64,000 nucleotides of DNA from Phytopseudomonas daroniae. GTDB lineage: Bacteria > Pseudomonadota > Gammaproteobacteria > Pseudomonadales > Pseudomonadaceae. The notes beneath the pieces were generated by a model. It was not told where the DNA came from. It saw only the letters and a program-made list of their open reading frames with translations, and did no database searches. The stretch lies in NCBI RefSeq assembly GCF_004327285.1, contig NZ_QJUI01000017.1, positions 59,924-123,923 on the forward strand, in the 5' to 3' direction. The first letter of the stretch is position 1, and each line of letters opens with the position of its first letter. The translations under genes were made by a program, and so were the position numbers. Of this stretch, positions 7,612 to 16,316 are shown in pieces.

Positions 7612-9693
7612 CTATGGCTTATCGGGCATGCCATCCACCACGCCAGCAGTGTTATCCAGCAGGCTCTTGGTAGCTGTTTGCAGAAAACCTTCGAGACGCT
7701 TCTTCAACGCTTCATCGACCGGCCCTTCGATGCGCTCGGCAATCGGCTTGGCACCCAGACTGTAGCGATACAGGCGCGGTTCGAAGCCCTTGGGCTGCAC
7801 CAACACCTGATCGGGCGTGACGATAGCCACCGTCTGGTCACCGCCCGATGGCTTGATCACCCCGATGCCGCCATCGCCTTCAGGCAGATTGAGCAGATCA
7901 CGCCCCCAGCACTGGTGGCGTACCTCGCCGCCGAGGCGCCCCATGATGGTCGGTACGATGTCGACCTGAGTACCAACGGTATGGCTGACCTTGCCGAACT
8001 TCTCCTGGATACCGGGCGCGATCAACAGCAACGGCACGTTGAAACGTTGCAGATCCATCTCGGTGACCTGATCGAAGCCACCAAAACCATGGTCACCTAC
8101 CACCACGAACAGGGTCTCCTTGAAGTAAGGCTCCGTGCGCGCCTTCTCGAAGAACTGCCCAAGCGCCCAATCCGAATAGCGCATCGCAGTGCGGTGCAGG
8201 TTTTCCCGGCCATCGATCAGCACCGGCTCTACCGGCAGATCCCTGGGCAAGGCGTAAGGCGTGTGGTTGGACAGCGTCTGCAACAGTGCATAGAACGGCT
8301 TGTCGCCGTAATGGGTCTTCAGCTCCAGCGCGCCACGGTCGAACATGTCCTGATCGGAAACGCCCCAGGTGGGATCCATGAACACCGGGTCGACGAAATC
8401 TTCACGACCAATGAAGTTGGTCATGCCCTGGTTACTGAAGAAGCCGGACTGGTTGTCCCACTGGAAATTGCCGTTATAGACGTACAGGTTGTCGAAACCA
8501 CGGCCGCCAAGCAGCTGCGGCAGCCCGGAGAACTTGTGGGCGCCTTCCGGCGTACGCATGAGGTACTCGAAGCCCGGCAGATTGGGAAAACAGGCCATGG
8601 TGGCGAACATGCCCTGATGGGTATGGGTGCCATTGGAGAAGAAGCGGTCGAACAACAGCCCTTCCTGGCTCAGCTTGTCGAAATAAGGGGTGATATTGCC
8701 CGGCGCGCCGAGGGCTCCGACGGAATGCCCGGCGAAGCTCTCCATCAGGATGACTACCACGTTGCGGATCGGCAGCGTGCCGTCGGCGGGTGGCGTGTAG
8801 ACGCGGCGGATAGCGGCACTGTCGGCATCGACCAGCTCGTCATCCTGGGTCAGCAGCATGTCACGGGTGATCTGCCGGGCCTGGTCGTCTTCCATGGTCG
8901 ACTGCCAGGTGTTGTCGCGATGCGGGCCGAAGCTGGCCTGGGCGGCTGTGAACAGCGTCAGCGTACCGTTCAGGCCCAACTGGTTGGCGAACATCGACTC
9001 GGTGGTGTAGGCATCGCCCCAGCGCAGCGGCGGGCCTTGGCGCAAGTGGCCACGAGCGGCGACCACCGCGATCAGCAGGCAGAGGAAGAACACCGAAACG
9101 CGCCAGTACCAGGCCACCCTTGGACGTACGGTGGCAGCGCCAACTGGCGTCCTGGCGCGGCTGGCACGATCCAGCAACGTGAACATCCACCACAACAGGC
9201 CGGTGATGACGAACCAGACGATCAGGTAGCGCACCACCGGAAAACCGTTCCAGAGCATACCCATCACGGTGGCCTGGTCTTCCTGCAGGTACTGGAACAC
9301 CAGGCTGTTCAGGCGCTGGTGAAATTCCTTGTAGAAATCCAGCTCGGCCAGGCCGAGAAACAGCGTCACGCTGGCGAAGAAGGTCAGCCAGACACGCTGC
9401 CAGCCGCGCGCGAGCATGGCGCGGGTGCTGAGCAAGGCGATCAGTAAGGGCGCGCAGGCGTACACCACCACGCGCAGGTCGAAACGCAAACCGTTGAAGA
9501 AGGCTTCAGCGAACACCGTAACCGGCGTGTCGCCGATCAGGTCGCGGTTGTAGGCCAGTAACGCGGCGCGCAGCACGGTGTACATCACCAACAACGTCAG
9601 GGCGCTGAACAGAGTGAATAGCAACTGGCTGCGTAACGGCTGGAAGGAATGCGAGGTGCTGGGAGGTGTGCCCTGAACTGCAGTAGGGGTCAT
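7612..9693 (-). CDS. LtaS-type sulfatase family membrane phosphotransferase
   Basis: The 693-residue protein has five predicted membrane helices in its first 240 residues and a large periplasmic sulfatase-fold domain after about residue 310, starting VVVILMESFAGHSVGALG. The catalytic Thr is likely in SNGTHTHQGMFATM, and the metal-binding VVGDHGFGGF motif is intact. The architecture is that of lipoteichoic acid synthase and of Gram-negative phosphoglycerol/phosphoethanolamine transferases such as OpgB. In Pseudomonas a likely role is adding phosphoglycerol to periplasmic glucans or other envelope glycans; the acceptor is not shown. It is monocistronic, and its promoter lies in the 209-base gap shared with alkA. 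Confidence 0.88.
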   Translation of the reverse strand: MTPTAVQGTPPSTSHSFQPLRSQLLFTLFSALTLLVMYTVLRAALLAYNRDLIGDTPVTVFAEAFFNGLRFDLRVVVYACAPLLIALLSTRAMLARGWQRVWLTFFASVTLFLGLAELDFYKEFHQRLNSLVFQYLQEDQATVMGMLWNGFPVVRYLIVWFVITGLLWWMFTLLDRASRARTPVGAATVRPRVAWYWRVSVFFLCLLIAVVAARGHLRQGPPLRWGDAYTTESMFANQLGLNGTLTLFTAAQASFGPHRDNTWQSTMEDDQARQITRDMLLTQDDELVDADSAAIRRVYTPPADGTLPIRNVVVILMESFAGHSVGALGAPGNITPYFDKLSQEGLLFDRFFSNGTHTHQGMFATMACFPNLPGFEYLMRTPEGAHKFSGLPQLLGGRGFDNLYVYNGNFQWDNQSGFFSNQGMTNFIGREDFVDPVFMDPTWGVSDQDMFDRGALELKTHYGDKPFYALLQTLSNHTPYALPRDLPVEPVLIDGRENLHRTAMRYSDWALGQFFEKARTEPYFKETLFVVVGDHGFGGFDQVTEMDLQRFNVPLLLIAPGIQEKFGKVSHTVGTQVDIVPTIMGRLGGEVRHQCWGRDLLNLPEGDGGIGVIKPSGGDQTVAIVTPDQVLVQPKGFEPRLYRYSLGAKPIAERIEGPVDEALKKRLEGFLQTATKSLLDNTAGVVDGMPDKP

Positions 9694-9902
9694 GCTTGAT
9701 CATCCACAAAAGACTTATGCCGCCCAGCTCACCTCGAATAACGGCGACTGGTGGCGCGCGAGTGTGTTCGTGTGGATGTGAAAATTTTGTCGATAAGGAT
9801 TCTCAGCGTGCTGAAGGCCAGCTTCCCGGCAGCCCTGGGCGCCCTGTTTGAAAGTCATTTTCCACGCTGACAAGACAGCGTCCTGCGGTTATCGTCAGCG
9901 CC

Positions 9903-10781
9903 ATGACACAGAACAAAACCATCCTGCTGCCCTACCAGGCGCCCTGGAGCTGGCAACAGTTCCACGATCATTTCAAATTACGCGCCATCACCGGGCAGGA
10001 ATGCCTGAGCGAACGGGGTTATTGCCGCAGCTTTCGTCTGGATGGCGTTAGCGGCTGGTTCCGCGTCAGTGCCCCGTTCGACCGGGATGCGCTGGAGCTC
10101 GATTACAGCGCCTCGGCCACAGCCTGCATGCCGCAGCTGACTCGGCGCGTACGCCGCATGTTCGATCTGGATGCCGACCCGGCCATCATCGCCGCCCACT
10201 TCGCGGCAGATGAACGCCTCGCGCCGATGCTCGCGCGCAATCCCGGTTTGCGTCTGCCTACGGCTTTCGATGCCTTCGAACAGGCCGTGCGGGCCATCGT
10301 CGGTCAGCAGGTCACGGTCAAGGCAGCGGTGACCATCACCGGCCGCCTGGTCAATCGCCTCGGTGAATCCCTGGCGGACGCACCAGCCGGCATCGACCGT
10401 TTATTCCCGACACCCGCCGCCATCGCAGCCGCCAACCTCGATGGCATCGGCATGCCCGGCAAACGTGTGCAGACCCTGCAGCACTTCGCCGCTCAGGTCG
10501 CAAGCGGCGCTTTGCGCCTGGACATCAGCCAGGGAGCGAGCGAGCTGATCGCACGCTTGTGCGCCCTGCCCGGCATCGGCCCCTGGACAGCGCAATACAT
10601 CGCCCTGCGGGCCTTCGGTGACGCAGACGCCTTTCCCACCAGCGACCTGGGTTTGCTGAAAGCGCCGATCTGGGGCGCCGGGGGCATCGATGTTCGGCAA
10701 CTACAGGCCCACGCTGAAGCCTGGCGGCCATGGCGCGCCTATGCGGCGGCCCATCTCTGGCACAACTACTCAGGAGGTTGA
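9903..10781 (+). CDS. alkA: DNA-3-methyladenine glycosylase II (AlkA)
   Basis: The 292-residue protein has an N-terminal AlkA_N-like beta domain and a helix-hairpin-helix GPD core (AFEQAVRAIVGQQVTVKAA; LPGIGPWTAQYIALRAFG). The catalytic aspartate is Asp248 in DAFPTSDLGL, and the Trp in GPWTAQY is conserved. It removes 3-methyladenine and other alkylated bases from DNA to start base excision repair. The last codons contain the CAGGAGG ribosome site of ogt, whose ATG begins one base after the stop, so the two repair genes are made together. No separate ada gene lies next to it. Confidence 0.95.
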   Translation: MTQNKTILLPYQAPWSWQQFHDHFKLRAITGQECLSERGYCRSFRLDGVSGWFRVSAPFDRDALELDYSASATACMPQLTRRVRRMFDLDADPAIIAAHFAADERLAPMLARNPGLRLPTAFDAFEQAVRAIVGQQVTVKAAVTITGRLVNRLGESLADAPAGIDRLFPTPAAIAAANLDGIGMPGKRVQTLQHFAAQVASGALRLDISQGASELIARLCALPGIGPWTAQYIALRAFGDADAFPTSDLGLLKAPIWGAGGIDVRQLQAHAEAWRPWRAYAAAHLWHNYSGG

Positions 10782-10782
10782 G

Positions 10783-11280
10783 ATGTTCTACCGTTACCAC
10801 GACAGCCCTATCGGCCGCCTGTTCATGGCTGGTGACGAGCAGGGGCTGCAACAGTTGCTCATGGACGTGGAGCGCACGCCCTGGCAGATCGGTGAAAACT
10901 GGCGTGATACAGGTTCCGCACTGGATGCTGCCAGCCGCCAGCTCGACGAATACTTCAGCGGCCGCCGTCAGCGCTTCGAGTTGCGACTCAATCCTCAGGG
11001 CACGCCGTTCCAGCAGGCCGTCTGGCGTGCCTTGCTGGAGATTCCTTTCGGTCGCCTCGACAGCTACAGCGCCCTGGCACAGCGTATAGACAGACCCAAG
11101 GCGGTACGCGCCGTCGGCGCAGCCAATGGCGCCAACCCGATCTGCATCATCATCCCCTGCCACCGGGTCATCGGCCGCGACGGCAGTCTGACCGGTTTTG
11201 CCGGCGGCCTGCCGCGCAAGCAACTGCTGCTGGAACTGGAAGGTGCCGTACCCAGGCCGCAGGCTTCGCTGTTCGACTGA
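10783..11280 (+). CDS. ogt: Methylated-DNA-protein-cysteine methyltransferase
   Basis: The 165-residue protein has the O6-alkylguanine transferase layout: an N-terminal RNase-H-like part (MFYRYHDSPIGRLFMAG) and a C-terminal helix-turn-helix domain with GTPFQQAVWRALLEIPFG and the active-site IIPCHRV, where Cys126 accepts the alkyl group. It directly repairs O6-methylguanine and is used up in the process. The ATG at 10783 follows the CAGGAGG within the end of alkA, which decides the start against an upstream frame. It is coupled to alkA as a small alkylation-repair operon. The chain is short (Ogt class), without the Ada regulatory domain. Confidence 0.95.
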   Translation: MFYRYHDSPIGRLFMAGDEQGLQQLLMDVERTPWQIGENWRDTGSALDAASRQLDEYFSGRRQRFELRLNPQGTPFQQAVWRALLEIPFGRLDSYSALAQRIDRPKAVRAVGAANGANPICIIIPCHRVIGRDGSLTGFAGGLPRKQLLLELEGAVPRPQASLFD

Positions 11281-11289
11281 AGCTCCGGC

Positions 11290-11835
11290 TCAGTCTTCCA
11301 GCCGCGGGAAGGAAGCGGCGATCCCGTCGCCGCTCGGCGTTCCCTCTGCCGCGATCCCAGCCGACAAGCGAACCATCGCACAATGAGGGAACTCGCCCAG
11401 ATCGAACCAGTGGCGGGTGCCGGCCGGTACCGAGACCAGGGCGTTGCGCTCACCCAGTAGCGCATACACATATTCGCCGACATGCAGGCTCAACAGCCCC
11501 TGCCCGGCCAGAAACAGATAGAGCTGTGTGCTATCCACAACGACTTCCTGCGGTGGACTGACGGGCTTGTCGTCTTCCCTTGGCCAGCGGCGCTGGTCGA
11601 TGCTGATCACCTCCACGTGACCCAGATCGTGATCACGCTTCAGCTGTTCCAGCGGCCCGCCAATCGCGGCGAGGATATCCTCTTGCGCCGCGCCGGCCTG
11701 CAACCTGACGTCGAGTTCCAGAACGCTGAAATCGATACCGGCCACAGCCAGCGTACTGGTAATGTCCTCGATGTGCCCCAACACCTTGTTGGGGATATCG
11801 GGGCTGGACTGATGATGAACGCTCAGGCGGCTCAT
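11290..11835 (-). CDS. Acireductone dioxygenase homologue lacking metal ligands
   Basis: The 181-residue protein is clearly of the ARD/MtnD cupin family: N-terminal MSRLSVHHQSSPDIPNKVL, the central FLAGQGLLSLHVGEYVYALL barrel, PAGTRHWFDLGE, and the C-terminal SFPRLED. The enzyme uses Ni or Fe bound by two His, one Glu and a late His. Here the expected EHxHxxxE segment reads EVVVDSTQ (residues 97-104), so both His and the Glu are replaced by Val, Val and Gln; only His142 remains. Catalysis of the methionine-salvage reaction seems impossible. It stands alone on the minus strand, without mtnB or mtnC beside it, 9 bases from the end of ogt. It is either a decaying relic or a protein with a new role. 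Confidence 0.85.
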   Translation of the reverse strand: MSRLSVHHQSSPDIPNKVLGHIEDITSTLAVAGIDFSVLELDVRLQAGAAQEDILAAIGGPLEQLKRDHDLGHVEVISIDQRRWPREDDKPVSPPQEVVVDSTQLYLFLAGQGLLSLHVGEYVYALLGERNALVSVPAGTRHWFDLGEFPHCAMVRLSAGIAAEGTPSGDGIAASFPRLED

Positions 11836-11905
11836 GGAAGAAATCCCTTATTAAGTGCTCGCCGCCTCGCGGGCAGCTTGATTTGACCCGTAACTCAGGC
11901 AGCCA

Positions 11906-13060
11906 TCATGGTCGCGCCGGATCGGCTGTGCGTCTGGCCATGATAACGGCTGCAGCCAATGCGGCCAGCCCCGCCAGGGCGAATGTCCACTCCGGGCCAA
12001 GCCCTTTCCAACTGTAACCCGCATACAGAGCGCCCAGGGCGCCGCCGATACCGGCCAGAGAGGCATACAGCGCCTGTCCCTGCCCTTGCTGGCGAGCACC
12101 GAAACTGCGTTGCACGAAGCTGATCGAGGCGGCGTGAAAGCTGCCGAACGTCGCCGCATGCAACAATTGCGCGAACAGCAGTACCAGCAGGTGGTCGGCC
12201 AGAAAGCCCATCAGTACCCAACGCAGCGCGGCGATGAAGAAGCTGACCACCAGCACCTGGCGCACGCTGAAATGCCTGAGCAGGCGTGCCATGCCCATGA
12301 ACATCAGCACCTCGGCCACCACTCCCAGGGCCCAGAGCATGCCGATCAGCCCGCGACTGTAGCCGAGCTGTTCCAGGTGGATGCTGAGGAAGGTGTAGTA
12401 CGGCCCGTGGGACAGCTGCATCAGCGCCACGCACAGGTAAAAGGCCAGCACGCCGGGTTGTTTCAGTTGCTGCACGAAGCCGCCGCGGTTTACCGATTGC
12501 GAAGACGCCAGCGGCTGGGCGTCCGGCACCCAGAAGCTGCTCAGGGCGATGCCGGTGATAATCAGCAACAGCGCCCAGGGATAGATATCCAGGCTGAACC
12601 AGTCGAAGGCCTTGCCCAGGCCGACCACACTGAGAATGAAGCCGATGGAGCCCCACAGGCGGATCTGCGCATAACGGGCCGACTGCTCGCGCAGATGCGC
12701 CAGGGTGATCACCTCGAACTGCGGCAGCACCGCGTGCCAGAAGAACGCGTGCAAAGCCATAACCATGGCCAGCCAGGCGTAACTCTGGCTGACGAAGATC
12801 AGGCTCAGGCTGAGCAGCGTGCACAAGGCACCAAGGCGCACGATCAACAAGCGCCTGCCGCTGTAATCGCCCAGCCAGCCCCACAGATTCGGCGCGATGC
12901 AACGCATCAGCATCGGGATGGCCACCAGTTCGCCGATACGCGCCGGCGAGAACCCCAGATGTGCGAAATACAGGCCCAGGAACGGCGCCGTGGCACCGAG
13001 CAGCGCGAAGTAGAACAGGTAGAAGCCGGACAGGCGCCAGTAAGGCAGGGAGTCAGCCAT
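11906..13060 (-). CDS. MFS transporter, HcaT-like (MFS_1_like)
   Basis: The 384-residue protein has twelve predicted membrane segments and the short-loop pattern of the MFS_1_like/HcaT group, including the N-terminal YWRLSGFYLFYFALLGATAPF and the loop-2/3 motif GWLGDYSGRRLLI. The relatives move phenylpropionate or nucleosides with protons, but substrates are rarely known, so none is given. The gene order aroC, MFS, ARD and alkA is the same as around PA1681-PA1686 in P. aeruginosa as I recall it, which argues for a long-standing place rather than recent transfer. It ends 70 bases before the start of the ARD homologue. Confidence 0.88.
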   Translation of the reverse strand: MADSLPYWRLSGFYLFYFALLGATAPFLGLYFAHLGFSPARIGELVAIPMLMRCIAPNLWGWLGDYSGRRLLIVRLGALCTLLSLSLIFVSQSYAWLAMVMALHAFFWHAVLPQFEVITLAHLREQSARYAQIRLWGSIGFILSVVGLGKAFDWFSLDIYPWALLLIITGIALSSFWVPDAQPLASSQSVNRGGFVQQLKQPGVLAFYLCVALMQLSHGPYYTFLSIHLEQLGYSRGLIGMLWALGVVAEVLMFMGMARLLRHFSVRQVLVVSFFIAALRWVLMGFLADHLLVLLFAQLLHAATFGSFHAASISFVQRSFGARQQGQGQALYASLAGIGGALGALYAGYSWKGLGPEWTFALAGLAALAAAVIMARRTADPARP

Positions 13061-13128
13061 AAGCCGCCAGCTTCAAGCCGCAAGTAAAAGCAGAGCAACA
13101 GCCCTGCTCATGACTTGCCGCATGAGTT

Positions 13129-14220
13129 TCAAAGCTGCTTCAGCACCGGCGTACTCACGCGCACATCGACATTCTGGGCACGCTGGCGCAACAGGTGATC
13201 CATCAGCACGATCGCCATCATCGCCTCGGCGATCGGCGTGGCGCGGATGCCTACACACGGATCGTGACGGCCCTTGGTGATCACATCCACCGGGTTGCCG
13301 TCGACGTCGATGGAGCGACCCGGCGTGGTGATGCTGGAGGTCGGCTTGAGCGCCAGGTGAGCGACGATCGGTTGGCCACTGGAAATACCGCCGAGAATGC
13401 CGCCGGCATGATTGGACAGGAAACCTTGCGGGGTCAGCTCGTCACGGTGTTCTGTACCGCGCTGCGCCACCGAGGCGAAACCGGCGCCGATCTCCACCCC
13501 CTTGACCGCGTTGATGCTCATCAGCGCGTGGGCCAGCTCGGCGTCCAAACGGTCGAAGATCGGCTCGCCGAGACCCGGCATCACGCCTTCGGCGACCACG
13601 GTGATCTTCGCGCCGACAGAATCCTGATCGCGGCGCAACTGATCCATGTAGGCCTCCAGCTCCGGCACCTTGTCCGGGTCGGGGCTGAAGAAGGCGTTTT
13701 CCTCTACCGAGTCCCAGGTCTTGAACGGAATTTCGATGGGCCCGAGCTGGCTCATGTAGCCACGGATGACGATGCCCTGGCTGGCCAGGTACTTCTTGGC
13801 GATGGCACCGGCGGCCACGCGCATCGCGGTTTCCCGCGCCGAGCTGCGGCCACCGCCACGGTAGTCGCGGATACCGTACTTGTGGTGGTAGGTGTAGTCG
13901 GCATGCGCTGGGCGGAACAGATCCTTGATCGCCGAATAGTCCTTGGACTTCTGGTCGGTATTGCGGATCAGCAGGCCGATGGCGCACCCCGTGGTCTTGC
14001 CTTCGAACACCCCGGAGAGGATTTCCACCTCGTCGGCTTCCTGACGCTGGGTGGTGTGGCGGCTGGTGCCGGGCTTGCGGCGGTCGAGGTCACGCTGCAG
14101 GTCATCCAGGGAAATGTCCAGCCCAGGCGGGCAGCCGTCGACGATGGCGACCAGCGCCGGGCCGTGACTCTCGCCGGCCGTGGTGACGGTGAACAGCTTG
14201 CCGAAGGTATTGCCGGACAT
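13129..14220 (-). CDS. aroC: Chorismate synthase
   Basis: The 363-residue protein starts MSGNTFGKLFTVTTAGESHG, a signature of chorismate synthase, and holds the other family signatures GGRSSARETAMRVAAGAIAKK and the C-terminal RHDPCVGIRATPIAEAM. It converts EPSP to chorismate using reduced FMN, the last shared step toward aromatic amino acids, folate and quinones. The ATG at 14220 is chosen from the family start; the frame is open further upstream to 14307 but has no family sequence there. Its length is normal and all flavin and phosphate-binding Arg/His motifs appear intact. The gene is divergent from the alpha/beta hydrolase gene. Confidence 0.97.
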   Translation of the reverse strand: MSGNTFGKLFTVTTAGESHGPALVAIVDGCPPGLDISLDDLQRDLDRRKPGTSRHTTQRQEADEVEILSGVFEGKTTGCAIGLLIRNTDQKSKDYSAIKDLFRPAHADYTYHHKYGIRDYRGGGRSSARETAMRVAAGAIAKKYLASQGIVIRGYMSQLGPIEIPFKTWDSVEENAFFSPDPDKVPELEAYMDQLRRDQDSVGAKITVVAEGVMPGLGEPIFDRLDAELAHALMSINAVKGVEIGAGFASVAQRGTEHRDELTPQGFLSNHAGGILGGISSGQPIVAHLALKPTSSITTPGRSIDVDGNPVDVITKGRHDPCVGIRATPIAEAMMAIVLMDHLLRQRAQNVDVRVSTPVLKQL

Positions 14221-14384
14221 TGCGCGAGGCTCCACGTAAGTTCGATCAGCAGCCTGCGGCGAAAAGGCAGGCCCAAGAGGAAAGCCGCTGAGTATACTCC
14301 GTCGCAACTGCGGAGATCACCCGCGAGCGAACCTTTGGCCAATCGCCAGCGTCCAACGAACCCCATCACAGACCTGTTCCTATC

Positions 14385-15365
14385 ATGCTGCGAGCCCTGC
14401 TCTTGACCCTATCCCTCTTCACCGGCCTGGTTCAGGCAACCCCCATCCTGCGCGAGCAGGTCAGCCTGGATACCGGCCAGGGCGTGCTGCATGGCTCTCT
14501 GGTGCTGCCGCAACGTACCGAGGCCGTACCGGTGGTGCTGCTGGTGGCCGGTTCAGGGCCAACCGACCGCAACGGCAACAACCCGGGCGGCGGGCATAAC
14601 GATGCCCATCGCAAACTGGCCCAGGCGCTGGCCCAGCAAGGCATCGCCAGCGTGCGTTACGACAAGCGCGGCATCGCTGCCAGCCATGCCGCCACGCCCC
14701 ATGAACGCGACCTGAGTGTCGAACGCTACGTCGCCGATGTGGTGGCCTGGAGCCGCAAGCTGCATCAGGACAAACGCTTCAGCCACGTCATCCTGATCGG
14801 CCATAGCGAAGGCGCGTTGATCGCCAGCCTTGCAGCCCCCGAAGCCGACGCCGATGCGTTGGTGTCCATCGCCGGCAGCGCCCGCCCCATCGATCAGTTG
14901 CTCCAGGAGCAACTGCGCAACCGCCTGCCGCCGCGTCTGCGCGCCGAGAGCGACGCTTTGCTCGAAGCCCTGCGCGAGGGCCGTCAGGTTGCCGAGGTGT
15001 CGGACGAACTGACCGTGCTGTACCGCACCAGCGTGCAGCCCTACCTGATTTCGCTGTTCCGCCAGGATCCGGCCGCTGCTTTTGCCCGAGTGCGCGTACC
15101 GGCGCTGATCGTCCAGGGCAGCCACGATATCCAGGTCAGCGTGCAGGATGCCGAGGTGCTGCATGCGGCCAATCCGGACGCTCAGTTGCAGATCGTCACG
15201 GGCATGAACCATGTGATGCGCATCGTGCCGATGGATTTCGAGGCGCAACTGGCTTCCTACGATAATCCGGACTTGCCCTTGGCTCGTGGCCTCACCAGCC
15301 GTATCGTCAGTTTCATTCAGGCATTACCGCCTGTAGAAACCGATATTGCTGCCGATAGCCATTAG
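14385..15365 (+). CDS. Exported alpha/beta hydrolase
   Basis: The 326-residue protein begins with a signal peptide (MLRALLLTLSLFTGLVQA, cleavage after Ala18) and continues with an alpha/beta hydrolase domain. The nucleophile is Ser141 in GHSEGA, the acid is likely the Asp in QGSHDIQVS and the base the His in GMNHVM. The LLVAGSGPTDRNGNNP oxyanion region resembles YghX/YcjY-type hydrolases with a cap domain. The substrate is unknown. The stop codon overlaps the end of a 21-base repeat also found at the tips of the element at 30709-30973. The next gene starts 74 bases downstream on the same strand. Confidence 0.9.
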   Translation: MLRALLLTLSLFTGLVQATPILREQVSLDTGQGVLHGSLVLPQRTEAVPVVLLVAGSGPTDRNGNNPGGGHNDAHRKLAQALAQQGIASVRYDKRGIAASHAATPHERDLSVERYVADVVAWSRKLHQDKRFSHVILIGHSEGALIASLAAPEADADALVSIAGSARPIDQLLQEQLRNRLPPRLRAESDALLEALREGRQVAEVSDELTVLYRTSVQPYLISLFRQDPAAAFARVRVPALIVQGSHDIQVSVQDAEVLHAANPDAQLQIVTGMNHVMRIVPMDFEAQLASYDNPDLPLARGLTSRIVSFIQALPPVETDIAADSH

Positions 15366-15384
15366 GGTCTGCTGCCGTTTCAGC
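15364..15384 (+). repeat. Solo terminal repeat of MITE-like element 2
   Basis: This 21-base sequence (AGGGTCTGCTGCCG followed by TTTCAGC) differs by one base from the perfect terminal inverted repeats at 30709-30729 and 30953-30973. No partner copy or internal element sequence was found nearby, so it is a remnant or a preferred insertion motif. It overlaps the stop codon of the hydrolase gene. Confidence 0.65.
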
Positions 15385-15439
15385 GCAACAGGCCCTACGC
15401 CAGCGCTCAACTTCGCGGTGGCTTTTCGAGGAATGCACC

Positions 15440-16222
15440 ATGACCGACAGCGAAACGCCAGCCGTCGCCGCGCCGGAAACCGAACAGGCCGAGCCGTCCC
15501 ATCCGTGGGCGACGCTTGGCCCCGAGCACTTTCGCCTGCTGCGCCTGGCCCCCTTGCCCATCGACCGCCACACCGGCGTGCGGCCGCTGCGTTTCGTGCA
15601 GTTCGGGCGGGTCGAGCGGCATAGCAAAGAGCAAAGCCTGCTGCGCCTGAGCCTGCAATTGCCGGGGCAGAAAGTCCGCAAAGAACAGAACGTGCTGGAG
15701 CTCTGGCTCGACCACCGCAACAAGGAAGCCCGCTTCGGCCCGGACAGCGGCCTGAGCCTGGAGCCGCAGAACCGTGGTCTCGGCCGCTTTCTGCTGGCCC
15801 AGGCAGCCGCATGGGCCAAACAGCATTGCGCCCATTACACCGTCGAAACCGGCCCGCTGCCGAGCCGCGATGCCTTGAACGAAGAAGCCCGTGCACGTCG
15901 CGATCATTGCCTGAAAGCCCAGGGTTTCGCCGTCGACTATCAGGACGGTCAACTCAAGGCGCACTACAGCGCGCCGCGTCTCAGCGCCCTGCACAGCGAC
16001 TGGAACGGCGAAAAGGTCATGTTCATCGAGCAGTTGGACGCCGCGCAGATGCTGCAGCAGGCGGATCAGAACCTGCACGAGCAGGATCTGCAATTGCGCA
16101 AGCAGCATGAACGCCTCGAACAGCTCAAGCGCGAAGACGGCGGCCTGCGCTTCACCATCGCCTGCCTGGTGGCATTCAGTCTGTTTCAGGCCGGCCTGCT
16201 GATCTGGATCGCGACCCACTAG
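15440..16222 (+). CDS. GNAT-like protein with coiled coil and C-terminal membrane anchor
   Basis: The 260-residue protein begins with a Pro/Ala-rich acidic leader and then has a central domain whose LEPQNRGLGRFLLAQAAAWAKQH segment is the acetyl-CoA-binding motif A of GNAT acyltransferases (R/Q-x-x-G-x-G/A). After about residue 195 comes a heptad-like helical stretch (QMLQQADQNLHEQDLQLRKQHERLEQLKRED) and then one hydrophobic helix (FTIACLVAFSLFQAGLLIWIA) ending two residues before the C-terminus. This looks like a tail-anchored cytoplasmic domain with a coiled-coil stalk. The substrate is unknown. It is probably co-transcribed with the upstream hydrolase and is closed by a strong terminator. 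Confidence 0.85.
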   Translation: MTDSETPAVAAPETEQAEPSHPWATLGPEHFRLLRLAPLPIDRHTGVRPLRFVQFGRVERHSKEQSLLRLSLQLPGQKVRKEQNVLELWLDHRNKEARFGPDSGLSLEPQNRGLGRFLLAQAAAWAKQHCAHYTVETGPLPSRDALNEEARARRDHCLKAQGFAVDYQDGQLKAHYSAPRLSALHSDWNGEKVMFIEQLDAAQMLQQADQNLHEQDLQLRKQHERLEQLKREDGGLRFTIACLVAFSLFQAGLLIWIATH

Positions 16223-16260
16223 AAGGGCGTGGCTCATACGACAGCCAGTGCCCATGACGA

Positions 16261-16295
16261 AAAAAGGCCGTTGCCCCGGGGCAACGGCCTTTCTC
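16261..16295. terminator. Bidirectional terminator between convergent genes
   Basis: A perfect 26-base palindrome (AGGCCGTTGCCCC and its complement, 16265-16290) is flanked by an A-run on the left and TTTCTC on the right. It lies between the GNAT-like gene and the convergent chemoreceptor gene and can serve both. Confidence 0.9.
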
Positions 16296-16316
16296 ATTTC
16301 AACAGACGCCGGTTGA

